NCBI GenBank assembly: GCA_025506515.1
Contig: CM046451.1
Location: 47,255,212-47,319,211, forward strand
Reading direction: 5' to 3'
DNA: 64,000 nt
From: Flaveria trinervia
Taxonomy: Eukaryota > Streptophyta > Magnoliopsida > Asterales > Asteraceae
The number at the start of each line of letters is the position of its first letter. Positions within the stretch are counted from its first letter, which is position 1. The notes beneath the pieces are model-generated. The model saw only the letters and a program-made list of their open reading frames with translations. It did no database searches and was not told where the DNA came from. Positions 49,093 through 60,098 of the stretch are shown one piece after another. Position numbers and translations under genes: made by a program.

Positions 49093-51952
49093 TCAGTTAG
49101 TTTTGGAGACCCAAACCTTTTTGGTTTTGGGCCTGTTCTCATCAACAGATGGTAAACTAACAGGTTTGATGGAAACAACAGCCTGAGAGGAAGAAGATGG
49201 TGAAGAAGAGGAATCCTTTGGCTTGGACCTCCTTTTCTGTGGTTTCAACATAGGAACATCTAATTGGTTAACTCTTCCCAATAGATGTTGAACCATCATA
49301 ACCAGCTGTGTCTGATTTTGTGATAAAGCTTTCAGCTCATCAGACACATTGCCATTGGAGTTTGATAAGTTCCTATGTTGCACCTTCTTCTTTTGAGCAA
49401 TCTCAGCTGTTACCTGTTTAACCCCCTCCTTTTTGGATTTCTTTATGGACTTAAGGGTTACAGGATTTGATGTTGCTGATACAAATGTGGTCTCAAACTC
49501 AGTTTTCATTTTAACCATTTTCTTTTAATTTCCTCTTTATGTTTGAGTTTGGATCCTCTTTTGTACCAACAATCATCTGTAAGATGATTGAACAAACCAC
49601 ATACTTCACATGGTTTCTTCTTCATCTTATGTTGATCATCAACTAAAGAGGATGAAACTACTGAAGACTTGCTCTTCAGTGCTTTGAAAGCATTGTTTGC
49701 TTTCTTGACTTCCTCTTTAGTAGTCTTCAAACTCTTTCTACTGACAGTTTTCTTCTTTTCAGTACTGACAGTAGTTGGAGTTTGAACTTCAGGTGTTAAA
49801 TCTTGCTCTCCAGTCCTTTCAGGACTTTCAGAATTAACTCCTGAGTTGATCAACTCTTTGATCATGTGAGTGTCAGCAGTGGAACCATCAACATCAGCTG
49901 ATAGGTTCTGAGAGGGCTTAGTGCTGACTTCTACTTCTGATGGTGCTGTATCAGAAAGTAGATCACATGATGAAATGGATTGGTTATTGCTCTCACCATC
50001 AGATTCTACCTCTGCTCTGGGAGTAAAATCTGTAGGTGGAGCAGTGTGATTGTAACCAATGCCAAACTTCACATTGGAAGCAGATTGCTTACTAAGAAGC
50101 ATTTCAAAACCTTTGCATGATTGTACCCATCGATCACACTCTACTTGGGTGACTGCAAGGGTTTCTTTGAGATCTTTGTACTTCTCTAGAAGTACCTCTT
50201 CCCTAGCCTTATATCTTGATTTGGCATTTAAGTTTGTAAATCTCATCATTCTTTTCATTAAGCACAGACTCAAATTCAGCTTTTTCTTTTGGAAATTGTT
50301 TGTTCTAGCTCAATGTTCTTGTTAATCAAAGCTACATTTGCTTCTCTAATAGATGCAAATGCTGCTATGCATGTTTCAGAACATAATTTGGCTTTTGCCT
50401 CAGAGGATACCTGTGATACCTTTGGTGTAGAGGCATTAGTGGATGAAGTATCAGCAGAATCCAAAGCCATAAGAGCTAGATTTCCAAAGGGACTGTCACC
50501 ACCATGTTGACCAGCACCAGTGAACAGTTGTTCATGACCAGAAAATCATCTGGTAAACTGCTCCAGTCAACAACTCCTGGGGTGAAGAAGCTGTGTTGTT
50601 GACGTTGAGTTTGTTGATGAGATTGGGAAGGTTGTGGTTCAGGCAATGCTTGTGGTTGTTGTGCAATTGGAGCTTGAACAGGATTTGGTTGAGGCATATA
50701 ATAGCAGGGATAAGGATATGACATTGACCCTGGGGGACAAAGTATGCAGGAGATCTAGGATGTGAATGATGACCAGAACCAGCAGGATGTTGCCCTCTGT
50801 TTTGTGGACTAGTACTAGGAAAAGTCACAAAGGGTGCAGAAGAGTTAGATCCAGTTGATCTACACTCTCTTGCAAAGTGTCCCAGCCTTTGGCATTTGTG
50901 ACACCTCAACTTACTCTTGTCAAAACCAACTTTGGTTTTGCCAGAGAGTCCAGGAAATTTCCTGCCAGTTCTCTTATAGAACTTCTGAGATCTGATATTA
51001 ATCAATGCCATTTGGCTCAGAATATCCATCTCTTCTAGATCATCATCAGCTATTCCTTTCAAATCATCCATGATGAAGCATAGATTGTCACTATTACTGC
51101 CAGAATGACTCTCAATACCAACAAATGCATGATCAGAACTATTTGAAGAGAAATCAATATGCTCATCATAATTGCTTTCAGATGCAGCATATTCTGACTC
51201 ATGACCAACCAAGGCAGTATTCCCTGGTACAAAGTCATCAGTGAGCTTCCTGATGAGGACAGTTTCCTTTTCTGCTCTATCTCTCTTTCGAATGTAAGCA
51301 GTTTCCCATGAAGTTGGGTGAGAGATAGGCTATCCAGATTTGCACTGGAGCGTAGGACAATAGTGTATGTGTCCCATCTCTCAGGCAGTGATCTGAGGAA
51401 CCTGTTATTCATCTGGCTATTGGTGTATTCCTGTTTCACCATTTTCAGCTCAGAGATCAAGCAGGAAAAACGCTCAAACTGTTGAGTCAGTGTCTCACCC
51501 TTTCTATGAGAGAATGTCTCATATTGTTGGGCAAGGATTTCTCTGTTGTTTGCTAAGACCTCATCTGTGCCACCGAATTGTTCCTTCAGGGCATTCCAGA
51601 GATCATGAGCAGTTTCATGATGCATAAGCCCTGAATAGATTTCATTAGGCAGTGCCATGGCCAGAATTCCATGGGCTTTAGCATCAATCTCAAACAGTTT
51701 CCGATCTTCATCAGAGTATTGTTCCTTCTTCTTCGGAACCATTTGATTGGTTTCCGGATTGTTCACCATAGGCTTATGTGGTCCATGTACCACAGATGTC
51801 CAACAACCTGAACTGTTAACAGACAGGTGATGAAGCATTCTTCGCTGCCATATGTTATACTCGGTCCTAACCAGCATCGGGGGCTTGGTTGAGGAACCAG
51901 TATTGTGAGGATCATTAGAAGGAGTAGTCATCTCAGATTCAATCAAATTCAA
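49093..51952 (-). pseudogene. Element D gag with two CCHC knuckles
   Basis: The best-preserved gag here: 51059-51952 is open for 297 codons, from MNLIESEMTTPSND (an inner start at MTTPSND is equally possible) through YNIWQRRMLHHL and GETLTQQFERFSCL, the UBN2-type copia capsid. The first knuckle, CHKCQRLGHFAREC, is at about 50870-50912. A Gln/Pro-rich stretch follows (50476-50724). The second knuckle, CEVCGLFNHLTDDC, is at about 49560-49610, in the 49506-50273 segment. D's family motif (CTACTGAAGAC, CTTCAGTG) falls inside coding sequence at about 49650-49770. Frame changes near 51060, 50530, 50280 and 49510. Confidence 0.92.
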
Positions 51953-52151
51953 TTAAGCTATAACAGATTTAGAACAAAACACAACAACCATTGAACCAAG
52001 AGAGATCTCAAAATAAATGAACGAAAGCGTCAGAAATTCAATAATCTATAACCAGTTCTTGCAAATGCTAATTCAATCAAACATAGATATCAATTAGCAG
52101 TTTCAATGATCAATTGTTAGATCGATCAATGATTAACCTGCTCTGATACCA
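51953..52151 (-). promoter_or_regulatory. Element D leader and primer binding site
   Basis: TGGTATCAGAGC (coding strand) at 52140-52151, two bases inside the 5' LTR. A leader of about 190 bp with no ORF precedes gag. Confidence 0.9.
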
Positions 52152-52153
52152 CT

Positions 52154-52877
52154 TGTTAGGATCAGTGATCTACGTTTGATTGATTAGAGAGTATAGCAGC
52201 GGAATTCTAACAATGAATTAGCCAATTCACAAGAACAAAGAGATATTCAATGTAAGAACAAAACGGTTATAGATAGAGAATTCTGCAATATATTTCATTC
52301 AATATTCGCTTTCGTGGTAACGGAATGTCACAATTACAATTAGGTCGACACCTCTTATATAAGAGATGTGACGTCTGCTGATGTCACTTGATAGTGACAT
52401 CTAACAGAATTTATCACAAACTACTGATAGTTAACACAACTACTGAAGATGTCAAACAGCTGACATCTTCTTACAAAAATGCTAAGTGTTAACTATTATT
52501 ACAACTACTGAAAAGAAACTACTGAACAATAACAACTGAAGAACATACTCTTCAGTTGTTTTACAAATACTGAAACAAAGAAAACTACTGAAGGTAAACC
52601 ATCACAACTACTGAAGAAGACCTCTTCAGCTGTTGTGACAACGTCTGATCTTTGTCTTCAGCACTTGTGTCTTCAGACTTTGTCTTCAGCACTTGCTCTT
52701 CAGACTTTGTCTTCAGCACTTGTGTCTTCAGACTTTGTCTTCAGCACTTGTGTCAGACTTTGTAATCAGCTGTTGTCTTCAGCTGTTGTGGTCTTTAGTA
52801 GTTGTTTTGACGTCTGTGGGACTTAAGTTTTTTTCTGTTTCTTCTGATGATCCGACTCATTGTTCTTTGGACCAACA
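52154..52877 (-). repeat. Element D 5' LTR
   Basis: 724 bp, matching 40756-41461. The GTCTTCAGCACTTG tandem block at 52655-52755 is present, with small length differences. Confidence 0.96.
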
Positions 52878-52882
52878 AGTAT

Positions 52883-53085
52883 GATGTATTAATTTAATAA
52901 CATTATGTGTAACCATTCACACAACTACTATCCTAATACCAATGCAATTCTACTCATTAATGAAATTTAGTCATTACAAATCACAACAATCAATATCATT
53001 TCATTAATCGATCAATTAACATCAAATCAAATAAACAAGATCTATTACATTCCATATCTGATCTAGGGACATACATGTATCAACA
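52883..53085 (-). repeat. Element C 5' LTR, second part
   Basis: Continues 40245-40755 and matches 14910-15121, ending ACATGTATCAACA on the + strand. Confidence 0.94.
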
Positions 53086-53090
53086 AAATC

Positions 53091-53341
53091 ACTCAAATTT
53101 TTATATTTCGTTCGAAACTTCAAGTCTTTTCGAACAACAAATTCAGCAAATGGCTTGAATTTGATGAATAGATCTGCTAATTGTGATTCAAATCATGTTT
53201 CTGATGATGAAACACACTGAAATTCACAAATTTCACTTGAATTGTATCTCAATCACAGATTCAGTGAGATTTTAGGTTTTCAAGTTCGATGAACTTAAAT
53301 CGAAAATCATCACTAACAGCTTACCAACAGCTCTGATACCA
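53091..53341 (-). promoter_or_regulatory. Element B leader start and primer binding site
   Basis: TGGTATCAGAGC (coding strand) at 53330-53341. The leader continues on the far side of C at 14394. No ORF. Confidence 0.88.
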
Positions 53342-53343
53342 TT

Positions 53344-53653
53344 TGATAGGATCAAATGAATATATCTATGATGATTTGTAACACAATTCAATGAAATTCA
53401 CCCAAAGTATCAAATCAAAACAAGATATCAATAAAAATCAAGTTTTCATTAATATCAAGCTAAGACAATTACAAGTATGAAAGCAGATTAGAATATCTTG
53501 TGTATTCGTTCCTATCTACCTGCAAATCTAAGCTATTATACTGAAAACACAAAGTAAAGGAACTAACAAATTACAGAAATAGTCCCTATACTATTACAAA
53601 ATATCAAAAGACAAATAAAGACCACATGTTAATCTTTCTTAGAGCACTTAACA
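53344..53653 (-). repeat. Element B 5' LTR
   Basis: 310 bp, matching 486-795. Followed by ATAGC, the target duplication, then element A's RNase H. Confidence 0.96.
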
Positions 53654-56141
53654 ATAGCTCTTCCAATAGATTGCTCCTCCATTCAAGATGAAAATGTACC
53701 CCGATTGTGATCGTGAATCATCCGATCAGTTGGAAACTCACATCCGTGTAACCCTTTACTACGAGTTCCTCCTCACCAGATCCATAGATTAGGAACATAT
53801 CTTTGGTCCTCCTTAGGTACTTGTGTAACCCTTTACTTTGATTCAAACCTATCAACCGCCTTGATCTATCCCTATAGATCTTTATTCCTAAAATTTGGCG
53901 GCTTCACCAAGATCCTTAATGGAGAAAAAGTTTCCAAGCCAGGCTTTTACACCTTCCATGGTTGGAATGTCATTTCCGAATAGTAGGATGTCATCAACAT
54001 ACAATACTAAGAAAATGGTGATGCTCCCACTAGCCTTCTATATACACATGCTTCATCGGCATATTTGATGAATCCAAATTGATAATTTCTTCATCAAAAC
54101 GGTGATTCCAACTCCTTGATGCTTGCTTCAATCCATAGATTGACTTCTTTAACTTGCACACTTTGTTAGGATGTTTTGAGTTGACAAAACCTTCAAGCTG
54201 AACCATATAGACATCTTCCTCAAGATATCCATTTAGAAAAGCGGTTTTGACATCCATTTGCCAAATCTCATAATCATAATGAGCAGCTATGGCAAATAAT
54301 ATCCTAATAGACTTTAGCATTGCAACTGGTGAGAAGGTCTCATCATAAACAACCCCTTGAGTTTGAGTGAAACCTTTTGTTACAAGTCTAGCTTTATAAG
54401 TATCCAAGTTTCCATGCATATCGGTTTTCTTCTTGAAACCCACTTACTTCCAACTATTTTGGAGTTAGAGGTGGTTCAACCAAGTCCCACACTTGGTTGT
54501 CATATATGGATTGCATCTCGACGTTCATGGCTTCAAGCCATTTGTCACAATCCAAATTGGACATTGCATCATGATAGGTAGTTGGTTCATCGGAATCTAC
54601 CACATAGCATCCATCAATAAATAATCCATATCTTTCAGGTGGATTACTAATTCTACCAGATCTGCGAACGTTCTGTGTACTTTGATCAACCACTTGAACA
54701 TTCTCAACATCCTCGTGTTGAGTGCTTGTATCGGTATGTGGTTCTTGCCCCTCCTCAAGATCCACAGTTCTATGGCTAGTTCCTTCCGTAAGGAACTTTG
54801 CTTCTAAGAACTCTGCCTTCTAGGCAACAAACTCCTTTGGTTCCAATGGATCATAGAAATAATATCCCATAGAATCTTTGGGATATCCAATGAAGATACA
54901 CTTAGTGGAATGGCTTTCTAGCTTATTTGAGGTGGGAGTCTTAACATAAGCCTCATAACCCCATACCTTTAAATATGACAGCGATAGAACCCTTCTATGC
55001 CATATTTCAAAAGGTGTCGTTTCCACTTTCTGGTTGGGGCCATATTCAAAATACGGGCCGGAAAGAGCAACGCGAAACCCAAAATGATAGAGGCAGTGAG
55101 CTTCTAGCCATCATAGATCAAATCATATCTAATAGAGTTCGATTTCTCCTCTCGAACACACCATTATGTTGTGGTGTTCGAGGTGGAGATAGTTGTGAGA
55201 CAATACCACAACTTCTAAGATGGTCTCTAAAGGGGTCACTCAGGTATTCACCCCCTCTATCGGTGCGGAGAATTATTATTTTCTTGTTGAGATGATTTTC
55301 AACTTCATTTTGGAAGATTTTGAACATTTCAAAAGCTTCATCTTTGTGTCTTAACAAGTACACATAACCATATCGACTATAGTCGTCGGTAAAGGTGATG
55401 AAGTATTTTTCATGGTACCTTGTCATTGGCTTAAAAGGACCACATACATCTGAATGTATGATGCCTAATAAATCATTACTCGTTCGGACTTGCCACTAAA
55501 CGGTGCCTTAGTCATTTTACCTTGTAAACAATATTCACATACATCAAATGAATCATATTCATTTGTCTTTAAAAGACCATTCTTTTGAAGTGTTTGAATG
55601 CGCTTCTTGTTATATGACCAAGACGACAATGCCAAAGATAGGTATCACTCAAATCCAATTTGAGTTTCTTAGTGGTGGTTTTGTACAATGAGCTATCATA
55701 TAATGTGTTTTGACGAACTAATTCATAAATACCATTAACAGGAATTGCTTTAAAATAAAACGTGCCATTTAAAGAAACATGAATTTCATTCTCAATAAAT
55801 GACAAAACTTAACCATATTGTCTTAATTGGGCAACATAAATAATGTTCCTAGTCAAACTAGGAGCATACAAAATATTGTTCAAAATTGCTTCCAAACCAT
55901 TTGGAAGCTTCAAGATGTAGTCCCCTCGTCCTTCAACTTGAACCTTTGCCCCATTCCCCATGTAGAGGCTTACATCCCCGTTCTTGAAGTCCTTACTTCT
56001 TTTGAACCCCTGCATTGAGTTGCAAATATGAGTTCTACATCCGGTATCCAATACCCATGTCTTAGAGGATATTATATTAAGATCAATATGAATCATGAAA
56101 ATTATACCTGAGGTTTGCCCGGCATCCCTCTTTGCTTGCAA
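53654..56141 (-). pseudogene. Element A pol: protease, integrase, RT, start of RNase H
   Basis: Protease VLDTGCRTHIC lies at 55809-56141. The GAG-pre-integrase region, LWHCRLGHITRSA, is at 55569-55805. The IN core at 55118-55426 keeps TDDYSRYGY, RTDRGGEYLSD and HNGVFERRNRT, a full DDE set. The IN C-terminal part is at 54820-55026 and the linker at 54454-54765. RT at 54030-54443 has QMDVKTAFLNGYLEEDVYM, then YVDDILLFG (53975-54002). After LGIKIYRDRSRRL the sequence jumps to YLRRTKDMFLIYG, so about 100 codons between RT and RNase H are deleted. RNase H start (KGYTDVSF, a frameshift, then SGYIFILNGG) runs up to the B insertion. Confidence 0.92.
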
Positions 56142-56164
56142 CTCTTTGAGATGGACTGGGCAAT

Positions 56165-57006
56165 TTCTTGCCCAATGTCCAACTTCCCCAAACTTAAAGC
56201 ATGGGTCATTTGAAGCAACCTTTTGCTTCTTCTCCGTTGTTTTGGTGGTGGCGCTCTTACCACTCCCTTTCCCTTTCCCCTAACATGCCCTTTATCCTTG
56301 GCAACATTTGCCTTGGGTGCGGGGTGAGGCCTCTTCTGTTCCCACCTTCATTGATGGTGAGATCGGGTAAAACCCTTTTACCCATGGCCGCCTCGGCAGT
56401 TTTGAGCATAGAGTGAAGCTCACTTATGTTCTTGTCCAACCCGTTCATGTTATAGTTCATGACAAAGTTGTCAAACCTTTTTGACAAAGAGTTGAGGATC
56501 AAATCCGTAGCCAAATGTTTCGAGACGGTACAATTTAGCCTTTTGAGGCGGTCGATGTGGCTTTTCATCTTAAGTACATCAGATGAAACAGATTGGGTGA
56601 CGTCCATACGACACGCATGGAGTGCTCGAACCGTTTCGAAGCGCTCAACCCGTGCTTGTTGTTGTAACGTTTCCTTCAACTGGGTTATCATGTCTTATGC
56701 TCCATGATGTTCATACTTCTTTTGGAGATCTGGAGTCATACTTGCCGACATGAGGCAAGACACTTGGACCGAGTCCTTAGTGTATTTCACCCAATTATTG
56801 TAGGCCTCCTCATCATCCTTAGTAGGTTGATCGGGAATTGGATCATCTAATATGTATGATCGTTTCTCTTGCTTGAGAACAATTCTCAAGTTTCGAAACC
56901 AATCAATAAAGTTATTATGGTTTAGACGCTCCTTTTGGAGAATGGTCCTTAGTGATAGTGAGTGAGCGGACGGGATTTCATTGTTATCATTATTATTGGT
57001 GGCCAT
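56165..57006 (-). pseudogene. Element A gag
   Basis: Start chosen at 57006 (MATNNNDNNEIPSAH) rather than the ATG six bases earlier because MATNN is the usual style for this copia group. The capsid segment has NHNNFIDWFRNLRIVLKQEKR (partial), then MITQLKETLQQQARVERF and LNSLSKRFDNF at 56257-56691. The knuckle at about 56170-56212 reads CFKFGEVGHWARNC: its second Cys is Phe, so zinc binding is probably lost. One frameshift lies near 56693 and another near 56255. Confidence 0.9.
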
Positions 57007-58447
57007 ATACAAAATATAACAAAGTTCAATTTTAGTATTTCGATATTGTTCATGTTTTAATAATTAAAACCCTTTTAACTGTCTAACACAATTTTAAAAT
57101 CTGGAATCCAATGTTACATTTAAATAGTGGTTAGGTGAGCTTTATCCCATTATTTAAATTAACAAGGTAGTCAACGTTTTGACAATCGCAACCCATTGCA
57201 ACTTCTAGGGTATGGGATCGACTTTAAAACATCATATGTATAGTCAGCATGTTTATCCCATCAACACCTTTGTAAACCATATTGTAGGTGATCCACTTAA
57301 TATGGTTTGCAAATCAAGTTACCCTACTTGCACACACATGTGAGTTTTCCACATAAGTGGTTAGGTGACCTTTATCCCACAAATATGCTATCCCCACCTC
57401 AAATCACAAGTTCCCTCAAAATAGTTAGGTGACTTTTATGCCATTAAGAGTTTCCAAATGGCTCAAGTCTCGTGCAAAAGGATGGTGTTAAACTTGTTTA
57501 AAAAAAGAATTTAAGATTCCATAATCTTAGTTTAGAAAACTATGTACCTTATGTTTGCATGCTGTCAGTTACAAGGTACCCTATGGTTCACTTTTAATAA
57601 AACCTCTTTTATTAAAACCATAATCCTTTTAATAACCTTTTATTAACTAGTTGATGATAAAGAATTATAAAATTTTCAGCTTGTTAAGTTTGTTAGTGAG
57701 TTGTAATGCATATCGAAATATCAACCAAACAATCAAACAACAAACATCTAAACAAGTATAAACATACAAACATGGGTGCATAACCATAGCCACTAAGTTG
57801 ACCACACTTGTTTGCTATCACAAGTGTTGTCATAAGGTCTTTCCTAAGGGTAGAGATGACACATCAAAATGTGTCCATGAACTCCCACTTGAAATCACAT
57901 CCAAAGCTTCAAGTGTCCATGTCTTTTGTGTCCTTCTTTGAGTCTTCATCTTGTGCATCTTCTTTTACAAAATATATCCTAATACAATTTTCATAATAAA
58001 AGAAATGCACCTAATATTTATTACATAGCCAAATGAATAAATAAATTACAACCCAAACACAATAAAACACAAAATTACAACCTTGCAAGAGACAAACCAA
58101 TATGAGAAAACATAATCAACCAAAACCAAACACAAGAGGCCAAGGCTATGTTATGCACATAATGAGAAACATATTCAACATCCAAGAACCACAATGAACC
58201 CCTTATTTCAGCCCTAATGTTTCAGCCAACATAAACTAAAACTTTAAGGTTTGTCCAAACAACACAATCAACTATTTGATCTAAATCATTCAAGGTCTAT
58301 ACTAAAGCATGCAAGAATAGACCTTGAAACATAAGGGATTCATATATCCACAACCAAACAGCCCCTAATGGGTTGAAAAGGTCCATGAAAACTAATTTTT
58401 CAAGACCTTTTGAAGCATATATTCCACATATCCGGCTCTAGATGCCA
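57007..58447 (-). promoter_or_regulatory. Element A long leader and primer binding site
   Basis: 1.4 kb without a gene. PBS-like TGGCATCTAGAGC (coding strand) lies at 58435-58447, directly inside the LTR; it is a variant of the Met-tRNA site. The words GGTTAGGTGACCTTTATCCCA or close variants occur at about 57128, 57359 and 57423 (+ strand), a dispersed short repeat within the leader. The rest is AT-rich. Confidence 0.75.
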
Positions 58448-58448
58448 T

Positions 58449-59379
58449 TGATAGGTTTTGTAACAAGTTAATCAAAGCTAGTTTAACCATTTTAAACTTA
58501 AAAAACGCAGCGGAAGAATGACTTAAACATGTTATTACATTCTGAAAATTTTCAAAATTTGAAGCATAAACAAAAACCCAAAACAAGGATCAACAATATA
58601 TGTGAAACACTATGCTATCAAACAAAACAATCAACCAAAGGGTGAACAAGAAACAACCTTTCTTGCACTAGATGTTGTAGATGAAAAGAATGAAGATGGT
58701 GATGTCGTTGAATGTCTAGCCTTCAAAGGAGAAGACCTCAAGCTTGTATACCCACAAGCTTAGCAAACACCTTACTTGTTAGAAGTAAAACACCAAGAAC
58801 AAACCCTCTTGTACAATCCGAAATCTACAAGAAGTTCTTGAAGGGCAGCCAACAAAAATGAAATTTTCAGCTCTCCTCTTTGCTTGTATAATCCGAAATG
58901 CAGCTTGTTTTGGAGAGAAAATCTTATGTGTGTGTAGAGCAAGGTGTGTTATGAGGAGAGACTAAGTGTGTTAGTCTTCTAGTCTTCCATAAGACTCGAC
59001 AAAAACCAAAACACACCCACACAAGGGCGGCCGAAAAACACTTGAAAATGGGTTTCCCCCAATTTAGTTTCTATAAAATTACACACCTAGCCCTTGATTT
59101 TTATAAAATTAAAACTTCTTTTAATTTTATAACAATAACACACTTTTATTGTTATTATTTAACCAACTTAAATAATAAAACAAATAATCTCTCATGAACA
59201 AAACAACATGCAATGTTGTTCTTTTACAAAAGTATAGTATTAGAAAACCAATTTTCTAATAGGTGTAATATTTATTTGTTTGATCTTATCAACAATAAAT
59301 ACTAATTGCTGTTTGTATAGCTTGTTATTGGGTATACCACATCAATCTTGTATGTGTCTTGGGCATATAAGGTCCAACA
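58449..59379 (-). repeat. Element A 5' LTR
   Basis: 931 bp. The coding strand begins TGTTGGACCTTATATGCCC and ends AAAACCTATCA, next to the PBS. Its partner is outside the window, so the boundary at 59379 rests on TG..CA ends and on the gypsy reading frame resuming at 59380. Confidence 0.8.
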
Positions 59380-60098
59380 ATTGTGACATGCGTTACCATC
59401 GTGGTAAAGCCAACATTGTGGCCGATGCAGTAAGTAGAAAGATACATAACAAGACGATCTTGTTTCAAGAGATTCACGATCGACGTCAATAGTTTGACAC
59501 TTGGGAGAGTTTGATACGGAGATTCGTTTAGATGTCAACGAGACTACCATACTACTACAAAACTTGAGGACAGAAAGTGATATCGAGTCTAGTATCCTAG
59601 AGGCTCAACAAGCGGCTTAACAAGAATGAAGAATTAAGGATGAATTGGAGCATAACCTTCTAGCTCAAATGGAAACAAAACCCAATGGTTTGATGTATTT
59701 CGCGAATCGAATTTGGGTTCGAAATCATGATAATCTTCGTACCTTCATAATGAACGAAGCTCATCAAACTCGTGATTCTATTCATCCTGGCTCCAATAAG
59801 ATGTGAATGGACCTGCGGGGTCAATATTGGTGGCCTGGATGAACAAATACATGGCGACTTAGGTACCTAAGTGCCTCACGTGTATGAATGTTAAAGCCGA
59901 AGATCAACATCCAAGTGGATTACTTGAACAACCCAAGATTCCTATGTGGAATTAGGAACATGTATCCATGGACTTCATAACTAAGCTACCCCGAACCACC
60001 TATGGACATGATAGCATATGGATGATCATTGACCGATTGACCAAGTCAGCACATTTCATACCAATACGTGACACTTACAAGACATTAAAGTTGGCTCG
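59380..60098 (+). pseudogene. Element F pol: RNase H end and integrase N-terminal half
   Basis: Begins in the gypsy RNase H end (CDMRYHRGKANIVADAVSRK), then a short tether and the integrase zinc region with EAHQTRDSIHPG and a CLTC-like pair near 59870-59885. The catalytic core follows with MDFITKLPRTT and MIIDRLTKSAHFIPI, the first Asp of DDE. Three or more frame changes and in-frame stops (near 59620, 59805 and 59955). It stops at GGCTCG, duplicated around G. Confidence 0.88.

Larger units (their letters stand above)
40756..52877 (-). mobile_element. Element D: Sirevirus-like Ty1-copia retrotransposon
   Basis: LTRs are 40756-41461 and 52154-52877, PBS is 52140-52151 and the polypurine tract is 41461-41470. 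The target duplication is AGTTT (40751-40755) versus AGTAT (52878-52882), within C's 5' LTR. Gag (49093-51952), pol (45781-49082), spacer and 3' ORF (41439-44965) are on the - strand. Confidence 0.95.
14395..53085 (-). mobile_element. Element C: Sirevirus-like Ty1-copia retrotransposon (hosts D and E)
   Basis: LTRs are 14395-15121 and 40245-40755 joined to 52883-53085. The right LTR is split by D and the 3' ORF is split by E. PBS lies at 40231-40242 and the polypurine tract at 15122-15134. Its own sequence is 14395-18044, 30451-40755 and 52883-53085. Gag, pol and 3' ORF all read on the - strand. About 15 substitutions over the 511 bp that align (hand count) place it between B and D/E in age, agreeing with the nesting. 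Confidence 0.95.
486..53653 (-). mobile_element. Element B: Sirevirus-like Ty1-copia retrotransposon (hosts C, D, E)
   Basis: Bounded by 310-bp LTRs at 486-795 and 53344-53653, both TG..CA on the coding strand. PBS lies at 53330-53341 and the polypurine tract at 796-806. The flanking 5-bp duplication is AGAGC (481-485) versus ATAGC (53654-53658), one mismatch. B's own sequence is 486-14394 plus 53091-53653; the rest is element C with D and E inside. Gene order on the - strand is gag, pol, spacer, 3' ORF, matching Sirevirus elements that carry an extra ORF after pol. About 14 substitutions in 310 bp between the LTRs (hand count) make it the oldest of the four Sirevirus-like copies. Confidence 0.95.
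1..59379 (-). mobile_element. Element A: Ty1-copia retrotransposon (3' LTR outside window)
   Basis: A's own sequence is 1-485 and 53654-59379. Gag start, protease, IN, RT and RNase H are on the - strand, with a 931-bp 5' LTR at the right end. It has no extra ORF after pol within the window and only one degenerate knuckle, so it is a non-Sirevirus copia. It is inserted in gypsy element F; ATTGT at 59380-59384 should recur to the left of base 1. Confidence 0.93.

Noticed and set aside
57808..58586. Possible small host gene near A's leader
   Set aside because: Short ORFs with AT-biased composition within leader and LTR; no recognisable domain or splice structure.
59302..59550. - strand ORF across the A/F junction
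   Set aside because: Spans the A LTR edge and the antisense of gypsy RNase H; no family similarity.
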